Shown: piece by piece, positions 9,923 to 21,300 of the stretch
How positions within the stretch are numbered: the first letter of the stretch is position 1
How the letters are laid out: each line of letters begins with the position of its first letter
Source of the DNA: Rotaria sp. Silwood1
Taxonomy: Eukaryota > Rotifera > Eurotatoria > Philodinida > Philodinidae
Reading direction: 5' to 3'
DNA length: 64,000 nucleotides
Assembly: GCA_905250075.1 (NCBI GenBank)
Contig: CAJNOP010000004.1
Coordinates: forward strand, 3,413,479-3,477,478
The notes under the pieces: generated by a model
Seen by the model: only the letters and a program-made list of their open reading frames with translations
What the model was told of the DNA's origin: nothing
Database searches by the model: none
Position numbers and translations under genes: made by a program

Positions 9923-10660
9923 TGTGTACTTCAAAAAGTGAATGAGACAAATAAGTCTTCCTAGAATGTGTGGATATACAAATTAGCTTGGCAAACCTTT
10001 TCTATAAACACTTGAATTCTATTGACTACTGCTCAACCAATAGGATTTGGGGGCGAATACAGCTCAGATTTGAACTCTTCGCCTTAATTTACCCTCAGAA
10101 AGTCGTTTTTTCTATAACTTGATTTCTATTGGTCAGTGCTCAACCAATAGGGCTTCGAAACAAGTGGAGTACAGATTCGAGTTCTCCACTCCAGAAAACC
10201 TTCAAGCATCACCTCTTATCGGAAGATAGTGCTATCATTGTGGATCAGTTAGAGCGTGGACAAGAACAGAACCCAGTTCCGTTTATTTATCTTTGCAATA
10301 AGTGAGCTAGCCTTCTTGTTTCTTTATGTTTTATATATCATTTTGTAGCTCGTAAAATTCTCTATCGAATGGTATATAATAGTTGGGGTTTTGTTTGAGT
10401 ATGATAGGAAAAGTTTTTTACGAAAGCGGGGATGGGTCGATTTTCGCATAGGAAGCCATAGGAAAAAATGAGTATTTTTGCAATAACTCAGGAATGGTTC
10501 GGCCAATTCTTCTCATCTTCGAACTCAACCGAGACATTGTTAAGACTGAACTGTGTAGAAAATTTCATCGCGATTGGACTCTTCTTTCAAAAGTTATCGT
10601 GTAAACAGACGGCCGGACACACTGACCGATTCTAGAGTGTACTCACTTTTTGAGTACACA
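9923..10660. mobile_element. Candidate non-autonomous element with TGTGTACTCAAAAAGTGA termini
   Basis: The left end TGTGTACTTCAAAAAGTGAA (9923-9942) matches the complement of the right end (ending GAGTACACA at 10660). The right end is itself a small hairpin, GTGTACTCA-CTTTT-TGAGTACAC. Inside are two related direct repeats, each with CTCAACCAATAGG followed by a purine-rich tail (about 10019-10085 and 10127-10195). No transposase is present and no target duplication is certain, so the class is open. Confidence 0.45.
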
Positions 10661-11506
10661 AAAACGATTTTCAAGTTTTGACTTGACACTCTTGATAGAG
10701 AAAGACCTTAACGAGAGTAGTTACAGGTCTTTCGCTTTGCTTTTATTCTGAAATAAGAATACTAAAGGTATCATTATATATAAGTGATGTAAAAAACACA
10801 CTATTATCACACTTGTATTTTGCTATTGAATTAGTGATAAGATCAGAATCATTCTGAGGAAATTATTTTCTGTCTCTATTTGAAGTTTCAAGTCGACACT
10901 TGAAAATAGTTTTTCTGTTACCATGGTATTCATCTAAAAAGTACTGTAAAAGTACAGAATCTGCGCAGAAAAATCCTCACAACATGAACTCTTTTCAGAG
11001 TATTCATAGTTCATGTGATTCTATATAAAGCACCTAGCCTTGGCTCAAAAGTAATTTTATAATTGACTTTTTGACAATCGATCTGTACGCTCAACGTCAG
11101 AGAATATATATTCCAGTTTCTGACATAAGTTCTTTTATTTCTTAAGAAGATGACGTAATACAATATTCATCATGATGTTATTATTTCATTTCATGTTTAT
11201 TATCAAAGACAAAAATGACTAATATGACGTAAATTAATGAAAATATTATTTTATATTTGATTGATTGAACAAAAGAAAAAAAGAAGAAGTCATGCAAACA
11301 AAAGTACCGTTCATAAGTAGCATACTAGTCACGGGAACATCGTCTTGTTGAGAATAATTAGTTTCTTTGTTTTTTTTTCTTTCTTATATCTCTATTTATT
11401 AATAAACTTCCGCCTCTTCAAATTGTGAATCATAGTATTTCTCTTGAAATAAATTAACATGATTCTCTGTTTTATGCATTTGTCAAAGTATGGAATTGAC
11501 ATTATA
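10661..11506. other. AT-rich intergenic stretch
   Basis: No gene or structured repeat that I can support. Confidence 0.3.
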
Positions 11507-11741
11507 TTACATTGGCACATAAGTTCTGCACGTTTTTTTTTGGTGTTTTAGGCAACTTTCGAGCTTTATATCTCGTGATTAGAAAGTGATAGAGGTGTGA
11601 AATTTTTAAAGCAGACAGAAATCATACAGACCTATTTATACTAAAAATTTCAGACCTCTATCGTATTCTAATCATGAGATATAAAACCTGAAAATTGCCT
11701 AAAACATAAAAAAAACGTGCAGAACTTATGTGCCAATGTAA
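11507..11741. mobile_element. mariner-type palindromic MITE, TA target duplication
   Basis: A 235-bp element whose two halves are reverse complements over almost their whole length. It starts TTACATTGGCACATAAGTTC (then TGCACG) and ends in the complement, CGTGCAGAACTTATGTGCC (then AATGTAA). It is flanked on both sides by TA (11505-11506 and 11742-11743), as required for Tc1/mariner insertion. GGCACATAAGTTC resembles mariner terminal repeats. There is no coding capacity. Confidence 0.8.
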
Positions 11742-12036
11742 TAATTACTGTGTCATTTTTGACAATTTTTGTTCTTCTATCTAACAGACGATGTCTCTTC
11801 TATTCTGAGCTTCATTTAGACAAGATATAAGATGCTTCAATAAGTGCATGGAAATGCCATAAAGACTATAACAGTTATCTATATTAAGTAATTAATCAAC
11901 ATTAGTTGTATCTGCTTGTCGAGAAAGAACGAGAAAATAAAATTATTTCCATTATAGATATATACATATATATTTATATATATTAAATAAAGAAAAACTT
12001 GATAAACATCTTACTCATACATCTAATATAATAGAA
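11742..12036 (+). promoter_or_regulatory. Upstream region of the NPF-like peptide gene
   Basis: A strong TATA-rich block (TATATACATATATATTTATA, about 11959-11978) lies roughly 60 bases before the ATG and could act as a core promoter. This is a positional inference only. Confidence 0.3.
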
Positions 12037-12541
12037 ATGGTTCGAAATCATCATTTTATTATTCTAAGTATTATTGTAAATGTACTTCTAATTCTTTTAT
12101 CGAAATGTAATTCTTATCCATTATTTAATGATTTACCAAGTATGTATTTAATTGATTTTAAATGTTTAAATAAATAGATGAACGATGTATTTTTTGTTTT
12201 TTGACTTATTGATTTCAGTACCAGAACGTCCTACAAAATTTCATTCACAAAATTCTGCAGATCGATATTTAAATCGAGTAAGATAAGATAAAAATTTGAT
12301 TTTTTTCTTTTTTATTATTGAAAATTTATCTACTAAAATTCTAGATGAAACAATATTATGAAACAATGGAACAATTAAAAAATTGGCGTCGTGATATTGA
12401 TCAATCGAATGAAGATTATGAAGAAACATTACAAGGTAAGGAATAAAAAAAAAAAGAGAAAAGATGATTTCAATAAATCGTGTAATGTTTATTTTTATAG
12501 ATATATTTCGACAATACAATAATTTGGATTATAATCGTTAG
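12037..12541 (+). CDS. NPY/NPF-like secreted peptide precursor, 97 aa, four exons
   Basis: Exons 12037-12139, 12219-12277, 12345-12435 and 12501-12541 join in phase through GT-AG introns of 65-79 bp. The product starts with a signal peptide (MVRNHHFIILSIIVNVLLIL, then LSKCNS). The putative mature part starts YPLFNDLPIPERPTKF and continues HSQNSADRYLNRMKQYYETM. P-x-RP-x-x-F, then YL-x-x-M-x-x-YY, is the pattern of protostome NPF peptides, and the start directly after the signal peptide also fits NPY organisation, as does the total length. A dibasic RR follows KNW, then an acidic tail (SNEDYEETLQDIFRQYNN). Unlike real NPF/NPY there is no RxRF/RxRY-Gly before the dibasic site, so a classical amidated C-terminus cannot form. 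The gene structure is well supported. The family call is tentative; it may be another small secreted peptide. Confidence 0.7.
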
Positions 12542-13422
12542 TCACAATAATAAACAAGAATCACAATTGGAAATACTTGCGTTTCTGCTTCTTCTCTCTT
12601 AAATATAAATGTTATACGTACATTTGTCGTTTTACAAATGTTTGTTTCCTTTATTTGTTCATGTTTTATTGAGTATTAACGATAATAATAATTAAGCATT
12701 GTAATTATTTGATTTGGTATTAAAACTTATCTTCAAAAAAAGGATATACCAAACGAAAGAAACTGGAATAATTGTAATGTATAATATAAATGCAATGAAT
12801 CCGAAAGCATTTTAATAAATTATTGAAGAAACTTATGAGAATAGAAGAAATAATATAGACATATTTTATGAAATTTATCAAGAAAAAGAAAACAATTTTG
12901 TTTTAATCAACAGAAAAAATTCTTCTAACTAAAAGATTACCGAAATTTAATTTATTATAGTTAAAAAAAACAGCTCGAATAAATGAGCTAATGATCAACG
13001 TACAAAACACATTCTCACATCATTGAATAATTTATTTCTCTAATGTAGATATAACTGTCAATCAAGAGAAGACATCTATTCTTATGATTTACGATGAATA
13101 ATTCTGTAAATTTTTTATTCAAATGCGATTGTGACATATTTACTATGTAATAAAATAGTATAAACCAATAAAGCAAATAAAAGAAGATTAGATTTATAGA
13201 GAGATAGATAAGAAACATGAATGAATAGTACATTATAGAGAAAATGCAAGAAAGGATTATTTGTGAATATAGAGCTTTAAAGTTGTCAGAAGAAAAATAT
13301 CCAAAAAACAAATACAGCATTGAGTGTTTCCAAATATTGACAGTTTGAAATGGTAATCTTTCAAGATTTTATATCCTCACACTTGTTTGATTGTTTTTTT
13401 CCTAATGAACTGTTGATAACGC
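12542..13422. other. AT-rich intergenic stretch
   Basis: Holds the 3' flank of the peptide gene (AATAAAC right after the stop). The minus-strand frame of about 100 codons at 13015-13320 is hydrophobic AT-derived sequence, not a supported gene. Confidence 0.3.
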
Positions 13423-13964
13423 GTGGGGCATAATGAATGGCCGCCTTGTGCATTTCATTGTTTGAAGTATTTAATTCGCTTTATTAAAAAAACAAAATAT
13501 AACACCAGATGCAGCGTGAAAAGTTCTACAATTTATATAAGATCGCTTATTTCATACTTGCACTTTTTGTTTTCAAAAGAAACAAAGTTTCAACTCTGCA
13601 AAAATTGGTCGCACAGAATTTTGCATTTTTTGAAAAAAGTTACAATAAGTTTTACTGTGTAATCTATAGAGCTCTTCGCGCTGCATCATTTGTTGTATTT
13701 TTAAAATAAAGCATATTAGATGATAAATCAGAAAAAAACGCATTCGTGATGTGCTGAAAAAAAAACTTTTTCGTAGCGTCGAAATCTGCTCGCTCAAAGT
13801 TTCACTGATTTTGAAAACAAAAAATACAACTGTAAAGTCGGCTGTGTCTTCATAAATAGTAGAGCTTTTTACCCTTCATCTTGTGGTATATTTTGTTTTT
13901 TAATAAAGTGAATTAAATGCTGCAAAAAATGGAATGCATAATGCGGTCATTCATCATGCCCCAC
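13423..13964. mobile_element. Long-terminal-inverted-repeat MITE
   Basis: A 542-bp element with inverted arms of well over 100 bp. The left arm starts GTGGGGCATAATGAATGGCC and the right arm ends in the complement (GGTCATTCATCATGCCCCAC). Further in, both arms share the block around ATTTAATTCGCTTTATTAAA. The arms differ by perhaps 15-20 percent, so the copy is old. No coding capacity. The target duplication is not evident, so no superfamily is assigned. Confidence 0.7.
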
Positions 13965-15325
13965 CCATTAGTTATTCATCCTCTTCATGAACTATAAAAT
14001 CAATCATCTAAGTCTTATAAAAATTTTTGAACAAGGAAAAATTCTGAATAAAATGATAAAGAGATATCAATCAATAAATATGTTTTATATCACTATTATG
14101 TATGAGTACGATATATATGTAACATTGTCGATTTACATAGGCGTCTAAATCTTATGCTATTATTGTCAACTAATAATAGGCAGCTGCTTATCATATAATA
14201 TAGTATTACGCATATACTACAATGTACTTTAAATGAATTTTCTTTCTTGTTATATCTTACTTTAGACGACAATAGTTTGCTTCTTTTTTCAATAATAGGT
14301 AAATAATGAAATAGGACAGACTTCACTGCATCGCATGTTATATAGATCATAAATAGCGAATAGAAATCAAACAACAAAAAATACATGAGAAAAAAATTTA
14401 CCATTTTTTTTTTCACTTCAATATACATTTTATCTAGATTAGAAGGAAGAAAATATTTATATGAAGGAGTGGGCATAATAGATATCAGCCTTTTAGATAG
14501 AAACATATTTACGATATGCGCTGTTGGTTTCCTCTTTTGATAATGAATAAAAAGTTTGTCAAAACAGTAATGGAAGATGTGTTTTTGTGATTGAATAACG
14601 GCTTCGAACGATTTTCTTAAATGAATCCCAAATTAGATTGTCTAAAAATGATATTTCTTTAGTGTATGAGATATTCGTCCAATGTAGACATAGACAAAGG
14701 AACACAGAGAACAAAATTATTGTTTTATTGAATCTCGATCCAATATCTATTAATAATATATCGTTACAGTGTTTTATTAGTCAGATAGACAAATTTGTGA
14801 AAATGAGCTGATGAATATTCAAACCGTAAATTCAAAAGTATGTCCATCAATATGTACAAATACGGTGGAAAGATAGAAACGGTATTTACTCTATTTATCT
14901 TCTTGTTATTATGATTATCATTAAATAAACAAAAACTCTTTTGCTTAACATGACTACACTTATTCAATCATTGAATTTCAAATTACTTTATATAAACATA
15001 TTTTGAAAATAATTCTTTTTGTTTTCAAGAAAAAAAGCCCTTTACAAAGAGATTCAAAACAAACAAAAAAAGAACGAAACACACAAGATGTATATTGAAT
15101 CTATGCTGATAATACTAGATACATTATCTGATAATGGGCGACTCACAAAATCACACAGCACACATATACACACACATACACACAAAAGACACATATTAAG
15201 AGAAATAGAGGCATCATGTGTTGCTACTGCATAAAACCAACATGTACTTTTGTTAATAAGAGAACAGAAAAGACAATGAAAAATATATCACATCAAATGA
15301 TAGTCGCTTCATTATTGGATCTAAA
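13965..15325. other. AT-rich intergenic stretch before the TRPC 3' end
   Basis: Holds a CA-rich microsatellite (about 15155-15190). A 136-codon minus-strand frame at 14096-14506 has no recognisable domain and is probably chance in AT-rich DNA. Confidence 0.3.
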
Positions 15326-18300
15326 TTATAAGTTTTCTAAATCGGGCGTATGTGAGCCCTCTTCGGATGTCATCGAGAGAGGATCAGGTGATGCCATTGG
15401 TGCACGAGCTTCGCGTAATAATCGATAATATCCTGAAATAGAAAAAAAAAAGGAATCAAACCTTTAAGAAATATCATATATGATGACATTATTACATGAT
15501 TTAAAACGAATATAGATTGAAATTTTCTCAGCAAATTTGATAGGAAAAAAAATCCTGAAGTACAACTTGAAATAAGAGACTAGATACATTTTCCTTGTAA
15601 GCTTCTCAATATCTCACAGTTTCATCACAATTTTTTTGTATTAATAAATCTTTCTATTAATTGTAATATTAAAAAAAAAATATATACACGAAGACTTACA
15701 TATCAAATATTTACGTAGAAAACAATATCGGCGAACGACGATAAAATACGGAAGGCGTGCTGAAGAATGTGCATGTGTATGTGTGTGTATACATATAATA
15801 GCATAGTGCAATGTATATGATATGTGTGTAAACAAAATAGGGACTCTGATATAATAAGATTACAATATAGTTTCCAAAATGGCCACTTCACCTGTGCCCA
15901 TTGTTGATGATGATGTTAATGTTGGACTTAATGTTACCGATGATGATGTTGTAGGTGGCAATAATGGATTATGTTGATGCATTGTTTGTAAAATTGATGC
16001 ATGTATTTGTTGTAAACTTTGTTTAACTAAACGTGCTGATGGACTATTTGGATGATTTGGTCGTATTATAGGTGAATCCATTGAAAGTATAGTAACCGAT
16101 GATGGACTATTTGAATCATTATTATTACGTGTTGATATTTCATTTGTTGATGAACATATTGTTTGAGATTTATTATATATAAATGATTGTGGTTTTGGTG
16201 TCATTGTTCTTGATGATGACATATGACCGAAATTATCGAGATTACCTTTTGTTTGTATTGATTCTTCTGTTAAAGGTGTTAAAATTGTAGTATCGAAAAG
16301 TTTTTCTGTACTTGTGGCTTGTGATGACAGTGGTAGTTGTGGTTGTGCTGGTAATGATGAAGATGTTGATGGTAAATCATTTAATTGATCATTTCGCTGT
16401 GTAATTATTGTTAAAGCACGTTTAAATTGTGTTGCTAATTTTTGTTTTGGATTTACAAGTCTTGATGAAATTGGTGTCGGTAATGATGAATCATGATGTT
16501 CATTAAGATCAGTTTTGATAGGATCAGATGGTGCTAACGGATTTGCATTACGTATAACTGATGCCATATTAAACATATTTTTATTAATAGTTTTTTCTAA
16601 ATTCATTTTGCCACGTTTTCGACCAACCCGTGCAGCTATAGAAAATTAAAAAAACACTCATTGAACAAAAAAATTTTTTATCGATGAGGAAAAAAATATT
16701 TTAAACACATGCAATCACAGCAAAAAAAATTCAAATGAATTTATGTTTCTCACATCTTTTGGAGTCCTCAACAGCTTCGAATTTGCCTGTGTCTATGTTT
16801 ATTAATTATGGTTTCTTTAATATGATAAATAATACAAAAAAAAAATCTACGAACCTGGATTTTTCTTTAATGATTGAACTTTAAATCCATTAATACTCAA
16901 AATTTCCAATAATTCAAAACTAAAAATTAGATTCATCAATTTCAATGAAAGAACAACAAATGACGAAAAAAATTCTTTTTTTTTTACCGAAATGCTGATA
17001 CATCTTGTTTTATTTCATTTAAATCATCTTCTGTTACACCTTCAGTTTGATCTTTTTGTTGCCGTTTCATTATATATCGTTTAACTAATTCACGTATTAC
17101 AGTTTGATATTTGATTTCACGTTCATTGATTTTAACAAGAATTTTCTAAAACAAAAATATTTAAAAAAAAAGAATTTTTAATGCTTAACAAAATTTTCAC
17201 ATTAAACATGAAAAATAATTACTCCGACAAATTCTACATCTTAACACAACACGAAATATGTCACTATGAGAGATATACACGAACAAGTTTCTTTAAGTCT
17301 CAGTCGCGATCACTCTAGTTAAAGAATACTATTTCAAAATTTATTTACATCAAGTCTAAAAATAAGTCTTGAATGCAGTTGATAAATATCATTTTTCTAT
17401 TTGGTTCAATCTCATAGATCTATACAGAGCGGAAGAAATGATTCGAAAATTGAAGCCCTACAAGCATACTAAAGAACGTCAAGAAAACTCGGAAATACTC
17501 GTACTTGAATAAGAAATTAACTGAACTTTAGGTTGCTTTCATGAATGCCCATATATATCTCAAGGGACGTTTAGGTAATTACCGAAATATCCCACCCTAG
17601 CTGAATTACATAGTTAGATAGTTCCCGAATACCAAGTCAGAGTTCGGGTTCAGTACATGTCTATTGATGATATACTTCGCTGAAAAATCATAAAAAATTT
17701 AAGTACAACTTTTAGTTATGGTAGCGGCATTTGTTTTTGACTCTGTACCTCCCCAATCATTATCTATACATCAACACTAAAAATTTCTCGTTTTTAATCG
17801 TTCAATTGCATTTCTGTCTAACTTTCAAAACTTCAAAAGGCAACAATAGTCTTCTGCATATGAATTTTTACTCAAATATCTAATTAGTCGAAAAATTTGT
17901 CCAGGTGCTAAATTGATTTTAGACCGAGACAATGTTCATTTCATGAGTGCTAGTAAATAATGAAAAAGTCTAAAATGGTTTGCTCTTCCAAACCTTCATT
18001 CTTGAGATATTGAAATTTTACAGGGTTTTTCAACATAAAACTATCGTCATGTAAAAAATCGATTTTTGACTTCAAACTTTCCATGAACAAAGTTTTCAAT
18101 CAGATTAGTTCATTATGCAATTAGTATTTCCTCTCTGGATATGTAAGTATATGAACAAAATTTCCAATATTTCATATCTCAAAATAAGTCGATTGGGAAC
18201 CAAAGATTTTTTGTTGAAAAATTCAGTAAATTTTTGATATCTCAAGACTGAAAGCTCGAAAATAATTAAATCATTCTAGACCTTTCCATTACTCACTAGT

Positions 18301-21300
18301 ACTAATAATGTTAATATAATATCGGTCGAAAAGCAATTTGACAATTTGGAGAGACTCCTTCATAAGTTGATTGAGAATTCATTTTATTTTAAGGTTAACA
18401 TTCTCTTATGAATGATAATTATATTCATGAAAACTTATTAAAAAAAAACAACGATGCGTACTTTAATACTTTGCCATCGATTTCTTAACTGTTTTTTTGA
18501 ACAACCAAATACTCGACGATATGTATATCGACAAACATAAAAAATTGATTTTGGACTGGGAATTATATTAAATGGTGGTGGTAAAGTTCCACCATCTTCA
18601 AAATAACTCGTCCAAAGTTTAGCTCTAAAACAAAATATATCTCATTTACTTTTTTTTTTCTCTTAAAAAAAAAATAAAATCGTTTTTCAAACCTTGCAAA
18701 TTTCCATTCAGTATCTGTTGAATTCTAAATATAAATAGAGGAAATATTTTTTTCCTTGAAGAAAGATATTTTCAAATAATACATACAGCTATATATTGAT
18801 ATGAATTACTCATCATAGCAATAAGCATATTAAGAAGAACAATAATCATTATTGATGAATATACACCATACATAGTTAAACCAATAAACATAGTAAATGT
18901 ATGTTTTTTATAGATTTGAAATGTTTGTAAATCAACTAAACCAAATGTACCCCAAAAAAGTGTTTGTAAAGATTCAAAAAGACTAATTAGGGAAAAAAAA
19001 CAAACAAATAATAAATTTATTGAGAAATTATTAAAATAATAATTTACTTAGAAAAATGTTTATGTATATCTTTTGCACAATATTCATCAAGACCTGAATC
19101 ATGTTCACATTCACTTTTTTTCATACGTGCATAATACCAAAATAATTGATTAAGACCACATGCAAATGCAAATGCCACAAGTATAATAAGTACACTAAAT
19201 TTTAATATATCATGTACCATACGTCCTAATGATATTTGTAATGGTCCTAAGTGTGGATTTATTGTAAATATATAAACAAGTTTAAGTGAACTAAATATAT
19301 TAGCTGCAGCAAATATCCCTTCAGATATTAATGTTGGATCCCATGCATTCCAATCTCGTCGTCGAACGTTGTGACCTGTTGAAATATCAACTGAATCTGC
19401 TGTTAAATTATGATGAGGGGAAGAAGGAAGACCACCTGATGATGGATGTGTACCATGAACAACTACTAATTTCCCATGTAGATCACGTTCTTCTCGATTT
19501 ACCTATATAAAAGAATTTTTTTATAATTATAAATCTCATTAACACAAAAACTGCTTCCAATGTTAAGTCGTTTTAATCGATTTTTCAATATTTTAAGGTG
19601 TGTTCATGCGCAAAACCAACTTTCGATTTCAAACTTTCCATAAAAAAAGTTCTTAATGAAATTAGGTGATTGGAAGTTGATTTTTTACGTGACCTGAGAA
19701 GAACCAGTTTTGTGTTGAAAAACTCAGTAATTTTTTTTTCCGAAGAAATTTTGGTTGTGTAAAAGACCACATAGGCTCCGCTTACGACTTCTATCTTTGT
19801 CCACTCGGACTGAAATTTTGATCACAATCATTTAGAAGCATTCTTCACAGGTGAAATCAACCGTTTTCGTTTTTTGACCTTCTTATCCGAATTTATAACG
19901 CTTTGCACATCAGCACGTTGGATCTTAATCTTTATATATTTCTCTTATGTAAAAGAAAAGAAAGCCAAATGTTTGAAAAAGCTTAAAATAATCTCTGAGA
20001 TATAGTTTAATGGTGAGCGTTCAATTTGTCGCACGACAATTTATTGCATTGAAAATTTATGCGATCAGTTCGTTCTATATAATGCAAAGAGTATATTAAT
20101 TGAGTTAAGTGATTTAATTTCGTATGTTATTTAATTAATCATCTTAATGTTTTATAGTAGGACTCTTTCTTGACAACACGATTCTTTTTTAAAAAATAAT
20201 ATAGAGATGTCTATTTATAGTTTATTTATTGTAAATTTAAATTAGCCAAAATTAAAGTTTAATTCTAAATAAAAATTCTATAAAGATATGTTAAAAATAA
20301 ATTTGGCTGTCAATTAAAATATAATTTAAACATAATTTTGCATTTAAAAAAGAAATTTTTTTCAATAAATTTATGAAAATTTCTCGATATAATAAACCTT
20401 TTGAAACTTAAATTCGCCACCTCTAAAAAACATGATATTCAACGACTGAATGCTAGAACATTATAAAATCTATGTAATTATTTTTTTCAATTCTGTGGCA
20501 TCGAAAACCTGAAATCCATATCGAAAATTTCAAAATCATTTTATCTGCTGATCAGATAGCTTTGTGAATCACAAATAATTGTTCCAGAAAGCACTGAACG
20601 AATCATACAGATCAAGAAAGAGCGCATATTTCTTTTGTTTTTCTTTACTCAGGGTTTCCTAAGATGTCGTGTCCTTAAAGGACTTGAGTTGAGTCTCATT
20701 TAATAGCAGCGTATTTTCATTGTAACAGAAGAACTCTTTTTTGTTTACAGAACTCAATTAATACTTTCTCCAAAGTGCATCTTCTATTCATTATGTAGAT
20801 CTAATTATTCCATAATAGTGTACATTGACGTGATTAATTAAATAACATACGAAATTAAATCACTTAATTCAATTAATGCACTCTTTCCATTATATAGAAC
20901 GAACTGATTGCACGAATTTTCATTGCGACGAATTGTACTAGTATCCGTTTATAGTGTTTAAAAAAAATTCAATCTGATCGGGTAAAGCTAGATAGAGGTC
21001 TTAGGTGGACGCAATATAGTCCAATTGAAAACCTCGTTTAATATCTGTTTCCTCGAACACACATCTTCTTATTTTAGTTGTGTTATCTATGGTGAAAATA
21101 TCATGCGAGATGGCTTTTCCGTCTTCGAGAATCGGATATCATCAAAAGAAAAGAAGTACTCGTAATTTGATCAAAATATCATTTTTTTTTATTAATAGTT
21201 TTTTTTAACACCTTACTTTAATATATGCCATAACACGGAGAACTATTGTTGCAACATAAAGACAATTAGTTATCCAATCTAGTAAGTTCCAAGTATCCGC

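Noticed and set aside
13015-13320. 101-codon minus-strand frame with hydrophobic stretches
   Set aside because: Phe/Tyr/Ile-rich translation of AT-rich sequence with no family resemblance.
14096-14506. 136-codon minus-strand frame
   Set aside because: Hydrophobic and lysine-rich product of AT-rich DNA, with no domain, signal peptide or splice context. Expected by chance at this composition.
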